From assembly GCA_002405435.1 (NCBI GenBank), contig DHLU01000255.1:12808-20189 (forward strand): DNA of 7,382 nt, in the 5' to 3' direction. How positions within the stretch are numbered: position 1 is the stretch's first letter; each line of letters begins with the position of its first letter. This DNA is from Flavobacteriales bacterium UBA4660 (GTDB lineage Bacteria; Bacteroidota; Bacteroidia; Flavobacteriales_D; Sanyastnellaceae). Positions 1-6,644 of this stretch are shown in pieces. The notes under the pieces were generated by a model. The model searched no databases, was not told where the DNA came from, and was given only the letters and a program-made list of their open reading frames with translations. Position numbers and translations under genes: made by a program.

Positions 1-2647
1 TAAAGGTGTAGGTCAGCGTGACCGATCCGGTGGCTGCCGGGGTAAACACACCCGCAGCCGTTACCTGAGAAGAACCACTCCAGGTGCCACCGGCCGGAGA
101 AAATCCGGTGAGTGTGGTAGCCACGGGCTGGTTACACAGCGTGATGTCGGGTCCGGCAATGACGACCGGAATCGGGTTCACTACAACAGGCACCGTTCCG
201 CTCCCCTGACAACCATTGTTGTCGGTAACCCCCACGGTATATGTAGTGGTGCCGGTGGTTACAGGCGTAGCCGTGGGGTTGGGTGTGTTGGCACCGGTGA
301 GCGTGGCCGGCGGGGTCCAGCTCCAACCTGAGAAAGGCGCTTCACCTGCAGCAGCAGTGGCAGACAATACCACACTCTGCCCGAGGCAAACGCTGTAGCT
401 CGCCGCCGCCGTCAGCACCGGGAGGGGATTAACTGAAAGCGTGACCTGCTCGGTGTCAGAGCAGTTGCCATTGGAAGCCGTAACCGTGTAGGTAGCCGGC
501 GAATTCAGTGAAGCGCTTACCGTGGTGCCGGTTGTCGATGATAATCCGGGCCCGGTCCATGTGTAAGAAGTACCTCCTGTTCCCGTGAGGGAAAACGATG
601 CGCCCGCGCAGACTTCGTTGCCGGGTGCAGAGGTAGCAATGCCGGCATTGGGTATGCTGTTAACCAAAATGCCGGTAGCCGATGAAGCCGGACCGCAGGC
701 ATTGGTCGCCGTCAGGCCAATGGAATAAGATCCGGGCGTCGCATAGGTAACGGATCCGGGCGTAGCCGATGTGCTGCCTGCGGGACTGCCGCCCGGAAAT
801 GTCCAGGTATAACCTGTGATGGTCAGGTTGCAGGGATCGATGCTTGCAGACGGATTTGTGGTGCTTCCTGCACAGATGGCCGGCAGGGAAGACAGGGTCA
901 CTACTGGCACCGTATTGACCGTCACAGTTTCGGAATCCGTAAACGTGCCGCAGGCATTTTGCAGTTGCAGGTTGATGGTGTAGGTGCCCACCGAACTGAG
1001 GGTGTACTGTGGCTCGGCGGACGCGGCCGTGGTGCCGCCCGAATAGGTGAATGCTCCGTTGTCAGGATCGCACGGCAGGTCTGAATAGGCCACATTCCAT
1101 GTGCGGGTGGTAGGACAGGTTACGCCTGTGGTAGAAAGGTTATCGGTGGCGACTACCATGGGCACACATCCGAGGTTGCTGCTTACGGTAAACGAAGGTG
1201 AAGGGGCTATGTCTATGCACACCGTACCCGTAAATACGGTGCTGCCGCACGACAGCAAGGGGTTGCCCCCGTTGGTGGCCGTGAGGGTGATGGTATAGGT
1301 ACCCGGCGCCGCATAGGCGTGCGTGGGATTCACTGCAGTGCTGGTATTTGCGGCACCGCTGGCGGGATCACCAAAGTTCCATGCGTAATTGGTGCTGCTG
1401 TTGCAACTCAGGTTAAAGCCAGGAATCGTGGTGTTGGAGAATGCAACCGGTGCGCCGGCGCAGCCATTGGGTGGATTGGTAAACTGGGCGGCCGGTGGCG
1501 CATAAATCTGAATCGGGGTGATAGTAGCCTCGGAAGAAATCGGGCAGTTGTTATCGGCCGTGATTTCAAAGGTGAAAGAACCCGGGCATGACGACGCACT
1601 GTACTCATGGCACACAGAGGCAGGCGGCGGGTGGTTGTAGGTCACCGTGCCAGAGCCGTCACCGAAATCAACAATATAGACCGTGGAGGGATGGTTGTTG
1701 GCCCAGTTGGTAAGGTCAAAACACATATCGACCGGACCACACTGCAGGGTATTTCCTCCGGTTCCGGCCCCAATAGCCGGGTTGGTGATGTTGGTCACCA
1801 CGTAGGATTCCGTATCTGTGCATCCATTGAGTCCGGTGACGGTGTACGTCAGGTCCCAGATGTTGACCCCGCTGTAGATGTGTACGAGGCTATTGGGTTC
1901 GGCCGTACTGCTGTAATCGGGCGAGCCATCACCCCAGTCTATGAAATAGCTGGCATTGTTGTTGGGCGATGAGTTGTCGGATACGTAAGCGTAGAATTCG
2001 TTGAACCCCAGGCACTGTGTAAAATTCACATCCTCTGTAAGGACAGCGGCAGGCGACTGGTCAACATCCACGGTGATTACCTGTGTGTCGGTGCAACCGT
2101 TGGAAGCGGTTACGGTGAGAGATACGTCAAAGGAAACCGCACTGCTGCCTGTCGCCACGAAGGTGTGCACAGGATGCTGTAACGCACTGGTGTTGGAAGC
2201 ACCGCTGGCAGGATTATCGAAATTCCAGGCATAGGTGCAGCCGGTACAGCCGGTGGAGGTATTGACAAAGTTTACCGGGGTTCCGGCGCAGGCGCCATCG
2301 GGTCCAAAGTTGAAGTTCGCATTGGGTGCGGCCAGCACGGTAACGGTTACCGGATCGCTGTCGGCGCAGCCATTGTCGTCTTCAATCGCCAGTGTGTAGG
2401 TGTACGTACCTGGCGTATTTACGGTCAGGGATGGATTGGCTACATCGGCAGGATCCGCCCCGGAGGAGGCATCCCAGTCGTAGGTTATGGGATTGTCACC
2501 GGTGGCGGAAGGCATTGCCCCAAGGGTGAAGGCCGTGCCTGCACATACCGATATGTTGGGCCCTGCGTCGGCATTGCACTGCCCGGAAAGGCGCACGGCA
2601 ACACCGAGCAAACACGCAGTAACAACAAGTAGCCTAAGGCAATTCAC
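1..2647 (-). CDS. Large secreted PKD/Ig-like repeat protein, probable surface adhesin (3' end outside window)
   Basis: The minus frame is open for 882 codons from the GTG at 2645-2647 to the window edge. An in-frame TGA at 2654-2656 blocks any longer start, and the first in-frame ATG is residue 45, inside the first domain, so GTG is the only start that keeps the signal peptide (MNCLRLLVVTACLLGV, cleavage probably near SGQ-C, residues 21-24). Modules seen: Ig-like 26-104 (AGPNISVCAG); PKD-type about 107-195 (WNFDNPASGA), 198-285 (IDWGDGSP), 287-378 (VDFGDGSG), 384-478 (WNFGDPASGA, ending PGTYTITLTATN); more divergent PKD/Ig-like units about 481-578, 580-663, 666-740 and 743-825; and the start of another at 828. 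PKD folds are usually extracellular beta-sandwiches in adhesins or enzymes. No catalytic domain is visible. By inference this is a surface adhesin of the SprB-like kind or a large T9SS cargo, but the C-terminus that would show a sorting domain is missing. It lies 166 bases downstream of the protease gene on the same strand. Confidence 0.9.
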   Translation of the reverse strand, partial: MNCLRLLVVTACLLGVAVRLSGQCNADAGPNISVCAGTAFTLGAMPSATGDNPITYDWDASSGADPADVANPSLTVNTPGTYTYTLAIEDDNGCADSDPVTVTVLAAPNANFNFGPDGACAGTPVNFVNTSTGCTGCTYAWNFDNPASGASNTSALQHPVHTFVATGSSAVSFDVSLTVTASNGCTDTQVITVDVDQSPAAVLTEDVNFTQCLGFNEFYAYVSDNSSPNNNASYFIDWGDGSPDYSSTAEPNSLVHIYSGVNIWDLTYTVTGLNGCTDTESYVVTNITNPAIGAGTGGNTLQCGPVDMCFDLTNWANNHPSTVYIVDFGDGSGTVTYNHPPPASVCHEYSASSCPGSFTFEITADNNCPISSEATITPIQIYAPPAAQFTNPPNGCAGAPVAFSNTTIPGFNLSCNSSTNYAWNFGDPASGAANTSTAVNPTHAYAAPGTYTITLTATNGGNPLLSCGSTVFTGTVCIDIAPSPSFTVSSNLGCVPMVVATDNLSTTGVTCPTTRTWNVAYSDLPCDPDNGAFTYSGGTTAASAEPQYTLSSVGTYTINLQLQNACGTFTDSETVTVNTVPVVTLSSLPAICAGSTTNPSASIDPCNLTITGYTWTFPGGSPAGSTSATPGSVTYATPGSYSIGLTATNACGPASSATGILVNSIPNAGIATSAPGNEVCAGASFSLTGTGGTSYTWTGPGLSSTTGTTVSASLNSPATYTVTASNGNCSDTEQVTLSVNPLPVLTAAASYSVCLGQSVVLSATAAAGEAPFSGWSWTPPATLTGANTPNPTATPVTTGTTTYTVGVTDNNGCQGSGTVPVVVNPIPVVIAGPDITLCNQPVATTLTGFSPAGGTWSGSSQVTAAGVFTPAATGSVTLTYTF

Positions 2648-2672
2648 GGTCAGTCAAGGTTCAATGGGTGGC

Positions 2673-2680
2673 GCAAGATA
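2673..2680 (-). promoter_or_regulatory. Candidate Bacteroidota -7 promoter box for the PKD-repeat gene
   Basis: On the minus strand the sequence reads TATCTTGC followed by GCC, close to the Bacteroidota -7 consensus TAnnTTTG but one T short. It lies about 25 bases upstream of the GTG start, which would give a short leader. No convincing -33 TTG element is seen at the usual spacing. The box would let the gene be transcribed apart from the protease gene upstream. Confidence 0.3.
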
Positions 2681-2781
2681 GCACCCCACGAAGGCGTTAG
2701 GAGGACACCTTTTGGCGGCCCGGGGTTGCACTGACCAGCACAGCAATGCGTTCCGGTTGCTTCGGGCAGGCGCGCAGCCCC

Positions 2782-2811
2782 CACCGGCTGGCGGATCTGT
2801 CATGCCCGGTG
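2782..2811 (-). terminator. Weak inverted repeat just after the protease stop codon
   Basis: CACCGG (2782-2787) and CCGGTG (2806-2811) form a perfect 6-base inverted repeat around an 18-base loop, two bases beyond the protease stop at 2814. There is no T-run after it on the minus strand, so it does not meet the usual picture of an intrinsic terminator. It may be chance. Confidence 0.15.
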
Positions 2812-2813
2812 CC

Positions 2814-4460
2814 TTAGTGGCGGCTGATCTTTTTGGTGACGTGGCTGCCCGACGTCGAAATGAAGCTGATGTAGAAGAAACCGGGGCTGAAGTCAGAGAG
2901 GTCAATGGTCATGGTCCGTGTGCGCATGGCAAACTCGCGCAGCAAGCGGCCAGCGGCGTCATGCAGCCGAATGGTCTCGATGTTCTCGTAGCGGTCGCAT
3001 CGGATATTCACCAAGCCGTCAGACAATGTCGGGAAAACTTCTACGTCGCTGAAGCGCAGTACTTCGGGGCTGTGCACGTTCACTCCGCAGGGGAAAGCCG
3101 CGTCTTCATTGACATAAGAACCAAACATGGTCTCCTGGCCGCTGTCAATGGGGTCGAGCCATTCTTTGAGTTTCTCGTTCACCGGATTCGGATTCCCGTC
3201 CCAGTCCTTGGATACCTTGCCATAGTAATCTGGTTCGTCGGGGTTGTTGCAAAAGCTGAGGCCTCCGGTGAGGTGCCCGGTAATCAGGTGATCATCGGTA
3301 AACAGCGGTGAACCGCTGGAGCCCCCTTCGGTAACGCCCCAGTTGGTTTCCGTTTCGACCCATTCCACTTCCCAGTGCGAACCCGGAGAGCCGAAAAACA
3401 CACTTTGCAGGTTGCTGTCGTAGGTAGAGATCTTCTTCACGTCGCCTGCGGGGTGGTGAATACACACACCCGAACCACTGGTGGAGCCGGTGGCATCCCA
3501 ACCCGCGTAAAAGACATCAAACGAAGCCGGCAGTTCATCTTCAATTTCGAGCAACAGGAAGTCACTCCCTGATTCCCCGCCTCCGTCATTGCTGTCTGCG
3601 AGCCTGTTGACCCCTGTGCGGTTGCTCGAGGTAGGCGCGCTGCCGGTGCCGCAGCCTGAGCGCTGAAACCTGAAGCGCACTTTGAGCAGGTCAAAATCTG
3701 CATTGGACACATCCACGGCGCAATGCAGCGCTGTGAGCAGGTACCGGCGGCAATCCATCGCAGTCGTGTTCACCATGGCACCGGAACACAGTCCGAGAAA
3801 CTGGCCATCGGTGATCTCGAGACGCACCACGGCATCGCGTTCTGCCTGCCATGCATCACCTTCCGGGCAGTTGACATCCACCTCACAAAACTCGCTGCCT
3901 CCGCGGTCATCGGTATAGTTGTAGACATAGCGGTAGAAGTGACCTACACCCCTGATACCGAGTCCGGCCCGCTCTACTGTGCCAAAAGGCTCGTAATATT
4001 CCAGAATCACATCATCGCCTGTGACATAGCCGACATTCATGCGGCCGTGGTCATTGTTGTCGTCGCTGGTATAGGGGCCATCAAACATGGTTCTATCTGC
4101 ATTAAAAAGGTAGAGTTCCGCTCCGGGGGCCACATGGTAGTCGTCAAACTGAACAGACATTCCTGCGGCACCGGGCGAGGTCAGCCGCAAATGCCATACA
4201 CGGCCACCGTTGGCGCAGGAACTCCATTGTCCGTTACGCTCATCGAGGTCTATGTTCACCAGCCTGCCGTTGTTGGTTCGTCCGCCTTCAGCCTCAATCT
4301 GAGCATCTTCTGCGAGCAGGGCATCGTGGTCGAACGTGCGGATAAACACCGGAGTCAGCGCGTCGAAGGCTTCCCCGTGCAACTGATAGCCGTAGGGTTG
4401 CTGTGCGCCTGACGTCAACACAGCCAACATAAAAACAAAAAATAATTGCAGTGATTTCAT
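2814..4460 (-). CDS. Secreted lysyl endopeptidase-like serine protease with T9SS type A sorting domain
   Basis: Complete, 548 residues, ATG start and TAA stop. Signal peptide about 1-19 (MKSLQLFFVFMLAVLTSGAQ). Residues about 20-190 form a beta-rich propeptide. The protease domain runs about 191-445 and matches Achromobacter protease I: paired cysteines at CEVDVNC (192, 198), catalytic His246 in LLTALHC, Asp300 in GSDFLLLE, Ser382 in GGSSGSPLF. All six disulfide cysteines of that enzyme appear to be present (192-404, 198-270, 225-247 by analogy). Asp411 in PDYYGK aligns with the S1 aspartate, so cleavage after lysine is expected. The last about 75 residues (VEVFPTLSDG, AAGRLLREF, SPGFFYI, KKISRH) form a T9SS type A sorting domain, so the enzyme should cross the outer membrane by T9SS and be attached to the surface or released. 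The likely role is external protein digestion. The alignment is from memory; two residues important in the Achromobacter enzyme seem replaced (see findings). The start follows an A-rich leader without a Shine-Dalgarno site. Confidence 0.95.
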   Translation of the reverse strand: MKSLQLFFVFMLAVLTSGAQQPYGYQLHGEAFDALTPVFIRTFDHDALLAEDAQIEAEGGRTNNGRLVNIDLDERNGQWSSCANGGRVWHLRLTSPGAAGMSVQFDDYHVAPGAELYLFNADRTMFDGPYTSDDNNDHGRMNVGYVTGDDVILEYYEPFGTVERAGLGIRGVGHFYRYVYNYTDDRGGSEFCEVDVNCPEGDAWQAERDAVVRLEITDGQFLGLCSGAMVNTTAMDCRRYLLTALHCAVDVSNADFDLLKVRFRFQRSGCGTGSAPTSSNRTGVNRLADSNDGGGESGSDFLLLEIEDELPASFDVFYAGWDATGSTSGSGVCIHHPAGDVKKISTYDSNLQSVFFGSPGSHWEVEWVETETNWGVTEGGSSGSPLFTDDHLITGHLTGGLSFCNNPDEPDYYGKVSKDWDGNPNPVNEKLKEWLDPIDSGQETMFGSYVNEDAAFPCGVNVHSPEVLRFSDVEVFPTLSDGLVNIRCDRYENIETIRLHDAAGRLLREFAMRTRTMTIDLSDFSPGFFYISFISTSGSHVTKKISRH

Positions 4461-4494
4461 GGTTTACGGTTTCTGAAGTTTTACAGTGCAGGCG

Positions 4495-4502
4495 CGAAAA
4501 TA
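4495..4502 (-). promoter_or_regulatory. Candidate Bacteroidota -7 promoter box for the protease gene
   Basis: The minus strand reads TATTTTCG then CGCC, one mismatch from TAnnTTTG, 34 bases upstream of the protease ATG. The predicted leader is under 30 bases and A-rich next to the start, as is common in this phylum. No clear -33 element is seen. Confidence 0.35.
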
Positions 4503-4569
4503 ACAGGAGCGCTTCATCAGTGCACCACGATTTCCGCATAGGCCGCTATTTAGCACCTCAGCTAACTGC

Positions 4570-4577
4570 TAAAATTG
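4570..4577 (+). promoter_or_regulatory. Candidate Bacteroidota -7 promoter box for the repeat-array surface protein
   Basis: TAAAATTG differs from TAnnTTTG at one base. A TTTA at 4549-4552, 17 bases upstream, could be a degraded -33 TTTG element. The box is 42 bases before the chosen ATG at 4620. It shares the 159-base divergent intergenic region (4461-4619) with the protease promoter, so the two genes could respond to a common regulator, but no palindromic operator stands out. Confidence 0.3.
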
Positions 4578-4619
4578 AATTCCTATGCAACTAAAACGCA
4601 GTGTATGTGTCTAACGTTC

Positions 4620-6536
4620 ATGAAAAGAATTGTCGTTTTGAGCGGGTTGTTTCTCCTGGGGGTTGTCTCACATACCCAAAACCTGCTCAACGGAAGTTTT
4701 GAAAACAATTCCGCGGGGTTTGACCAGATCAATATTTTTTCCAATACCGATTTCAATAGTTTCATGTCTGACACCTATGCCTTCGGCTCGTTTGGCAACA
4801 TGGACATTATCAGCAGCACCACGTATTGCGGTGGAGCCCAAAATGGCTCCTGGTTTGTAGCCCTCACGGGGGGCCTCACCGATGCCATCGCCATGGCACT
4901 CTCCACTCCGCTGGTGAGCGGCCAAACCTATACACTGACCTTCTGGGACCGGGGCTGTATAGCCTTTTCCAGTTCTTCTCCGCCCGCACAGATCGGGGTT
5001 TCCAATGCCATTGATAACATCGGCACAATCGTATATACGGCAGGCGTACCGGTCGATGCTGCCTGGACACAGCGCACGGCCACCTTTACGGCACCCTTCG
5101 ACTGCACATATATCACGGTAAGTACAGCGACCGGAAGCACCGGCGACTGGGTGCAGATTGACAATTTTTCTCTCGAGGATACTGATTGTCCGCTGGCCGT
5201 ATCGCTGGGACCCGATGTCAATCTCTGCTCGGGAGAAACGGTCACCTTAGATGCGACCCTTCCGGGAGCCAGTTACCTTTGGAGTAACGGAGAAATTACC
5301 CCGGAAATAACGTTAAGCCTATCAGGCACATACTCCGTCAGCGTCACCGTTGATGAATGCGTGTATACCGATCAGGTCAATGTAGCCGCCACTACGACAC
5401 CGGTGCTCGACCTAGGACCCGACCAGGTCGTCTGCGCCGGAGAAACCGTATTCTTTGATGCTACCACCCCCGGCGCCACCTACCTGTGGCAGGACGGATC
5501 TGCCTCGGCATTTTTTGTAACAACAGATTCGGGTACGTATTCCTGCACTGTCAATGTCAATGGATGCGAAGCCAGCGATGAAGTAACTGTCAGCACCGAT
5601 CCGACGCCGGCTGTTGACCTCGGTGCTGCCCTGAGCGGTTGCGTGGGCGATGCATTTACCCTGGACGCCTCATACCCCGGCGCCACCTACCTGTGGCAAG
5701 ACGGCTCAACCGGCGCTACACTCACGGTGGATGAGGGCGGAGAATATGCGGTCGTGGTTTCCCTGGGCAACTGCGAAGCCAGCGATGAGGTACAGGTCAC
5801 CATCGCTCCGTTTCCCGAGGTAGACCTGGGTCCAGACACCACCTTGTGTTTCGGCAGTGCTTACGTCCTCAACGCATTCAACTCCGGCGCAGTCTATGAA
5901 TGGCAGGATGGAAGCACCGGCGCAAGCTACACGGTGACCGCCTCAGGCACCTATGCCGTGGAAGCTTCCATAAACGGCTGCAGCACCACGGGCAACGTGG
6001 AGGTCAGTTTCATTGATTCCGTCGCCAACCCCATCACCCTGTTGATGACACCCTTCTGCCTTGAAGAAGAAGACAGCGTGCTCATCGATGCTGCGGGTGC
6101 CTTTGAAGCGCTTCTGTGGAGCACCGGTGACACTACCACGGCCATCACCGTTGCCACGGCCGGCGTATATTCCTACACGTTGCCGCTGGCGTGCCAGACG
6201 CTGACCGGACAAATTGAAGTGCAAGCTTGCTCGGAGGTCATTCCGGTGTTGATTGATGTGTTTGTCCCCAATGCTTTTACACCCGACGGCGATGGCATCA
6301 ATGATTACTTCAGGCCTTCTGTATTCACCACCCTGCCCATAGACCGCTTCAGCATGCGGATTTTCAACCGTTGGGGTGAGGCCGTATTTGAAACCGAAGA
6401 CCCATTGAAGGGATGGATGGGAGAAGTGCGTGCGGGGGCATACTATGCGCCTGATGGCGTTTACGTCTACAGACTGGAGATAACTTCGGGGGTTTTGACG
6501 AAAGAATTTGAGGGCCACGTGGTGGCACTCCGCTGA
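4620..6536 (+). CDS. Secreted Ig-like repeat protein with gliding-motility-associated (T9SS type B) C-terminal domain
   Basis: 638 residues from the ATG at 4620, which begins a clean signal peptide (MKRIVVLSGLFLLGVVSHTQ). The frame is open upstream to a TTG at 4575, but that start would put 15 polar residues before the signal peptide. Residues about 21-188 look like a jelly-roll or carbohydrate-binding-like domain (NGSFE near the start, GDWVQIDNFSLED at the end); this is a fold guess. Residues 194-469 are four Ig-like repeats with exact 69-residue spacing (LGPD..LC.GE, YLWQDGS, SGTY.V.V..NGC), and 470-539 is a fifth, divergent one. Residues about 541-638 are the CHU_C / T9SS type B sorting domain (VPNAFTPDGDGIND at 549-562, IFNRWGEAVF, PDGVYVYRLE). 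Such proteins are exported by T9SS to the cell surface, where they commonly act as adhesins; no enzyme motif is seen. The TGA stop is followed at once by an in-frame TAG. Confidence 0.93.
   Translation: MKRIVVLSGLFLLGVVSHTQNLLNGSFENNSAGFDQINIFSNTDFNSFMSDTYAFGSFGNMDIISSTTYCGGAQNGSWFVALTGGLTDAIAMALSTPLVSGQTYTLTFWDRGCIAFSSSSPPAQIGVSNAIDNIGTIVYTAGVPVDAAWTQRTATFTAPFDCTYITVSTATGSTGDWVQIDNFSLEDTDCPLAVSLGPDVNLCSGETVTLDATLPGASYLWSNGEITPEITLSLSGTYSVSVTVDECVYTDQVNVAATTTPVLDLGPDQVVCAGETVFFDATTPGATYLWQDGSASAFFVTTDSGTYSCTVNVNGCEASDEVTVSTDPTPAVDLGAALSGCVGDAFTLDASYPGATYLWQDGSTGATLTVDEGGEYAVVVSLGNCEASDEVQVTIAPFPEVDLGPDTTLCFGSAYVLNAFNSGAVYEWQDGSTGASYTVTASGTYAVEASINGCSTTGNVEVSFIDSVANPITLLMTPFCLEEEDSVLIDAAGAFEALLWSTGDTTTAITVATAGVYSYTLPLACQTLTGQIEVQACSEVIPVLIDVFVPNAFTPDGDGINDYFRPSVFTTLPIDRFSMRIFNRWGEAVFETEDPLKGWMGEVRAGAYYAPDGVYVYRLEITSGVLTKEFEGHVVALR
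5199..6026 (+). repeat. Four tandem 207-base coding repeats (69-residue Ig-like units)
   Basis: Units lie at 5199-5405, 5406-5612, 5613-5819 and 5820-6026. The Leu-Gly of each LG(P)D-type start falls at residues 196, 265, 334 and 403. Each unit has two cysteines exactly 44 residues apart (203/247, 272/316, 341/385, 410/454). Units 2 and 3 share long exact DNA stretches, including a 24-base match (5468-5491 and 5675-5698) and a 17-base match (5565-5581 and 5772-5788), both offset by 207 bases. A fifth, degenerate unit (6027 to about 6236) keeps a cysteine pair 45 apart (480/525). Confidence 0.9.
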
Positions 6537-6546
6537 TAGCCGCGCT

Positions 6547-6563
6547 CCCGGTGGCGGGCCGGG
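6547..6563 (+). terminator. GC-rich hairpin after the repeat-array gene, possible terminator
   Basis: CCCGG (6547-6551) and CCGGG (6559-6563) can pair around a 7-base loop, 11 bases past the TGA stop. The stem is short and is followed by TCGAAAAATT rather than a T-run, so it is at best a weak or factor-dependent terminator. Confidence 0.25.
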
Positions 6564-6630
6564 TCGAAAAATTGTTGACGGACTGTCACATTCCCGGCCA
6601 CAAACCGAAACCTGTCTGGGGGTGAGCCGC

Positions 6631-6638
6631 TACATTTG
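6631..6638 (+). promoter_or_regulatory. Bacteroidota -7 promoter box next to the E1 start codon
   Basis: TACATTTG is a perfect match to TAnnTTTG and is followed by CGGCC. Only six bases separate it from the ATG at 6645, so transcription would begin at or beside the start codon, giving a leaderless or nearly leaderless mRNA. No TTG is visible at the expected -33 position. Confidence 0.55.
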
Positions 6639-6644
6639 CGGCCT

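Noticed and set aside
2576..2590. Possible lipoprotein signal at LSGQC in the PKD-repeat protein.
   Set aside because: A lipobox needs L-x-(G/A)-C; here a Gln lies between Gly and Cys, so ordinary signal peptidase I cleavage is more likely.
2654..2905. Minus-strand 83-residue open frame spanning the protease end and the gap before the PKD gene.
   Set aside because: Mostly overlaps the protease in another frame, low-complexity Ala/Pro/Arg composition, no start signal.
2712..3311. Plus-strand 199-residue open frame across the protease 3' end.
   Set aside because: Antisense shadow of the T9SS tail and late protease domain, with no family resemblance.
3723..4412. Plus-strand 229-residue open frame opposite the protease gene.
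   Set aside because: It lies wholly antisense to a well-supported coding gene and has no recognisable domain; long antisense frames are expected with this base composition.
4575..4619. Upstream extension of the 4620 gene from a TTG codon, adding 15 residues.
   Set aside because: It would put polar residues before a textbook signal peptide, the TTG overlaps the candidate promoter box, and the ATG at 4620 gives a normal start.
5199..6026. Regularly spaced direct repeats that could suggest a CRISPR-like array.
   Set aside because: The 207-base period is in frame, encodes Ig-like protein domains and has no short-repeat/spacer pattern.
5943..6518. Minus-strand 191-residue open frame opposite the type B sorting domain.
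   Set aside because: Antisense to a conserved domain, with composition of a shadow frame.
6575..6580. TTGACG, resembling a sigma-70 -35 element, before the E1 gene.
   Set aside because: No -10 TATAAT-like element follows at about 17 bases, and the Bacteroidota-type box at 6631 explains the start better.
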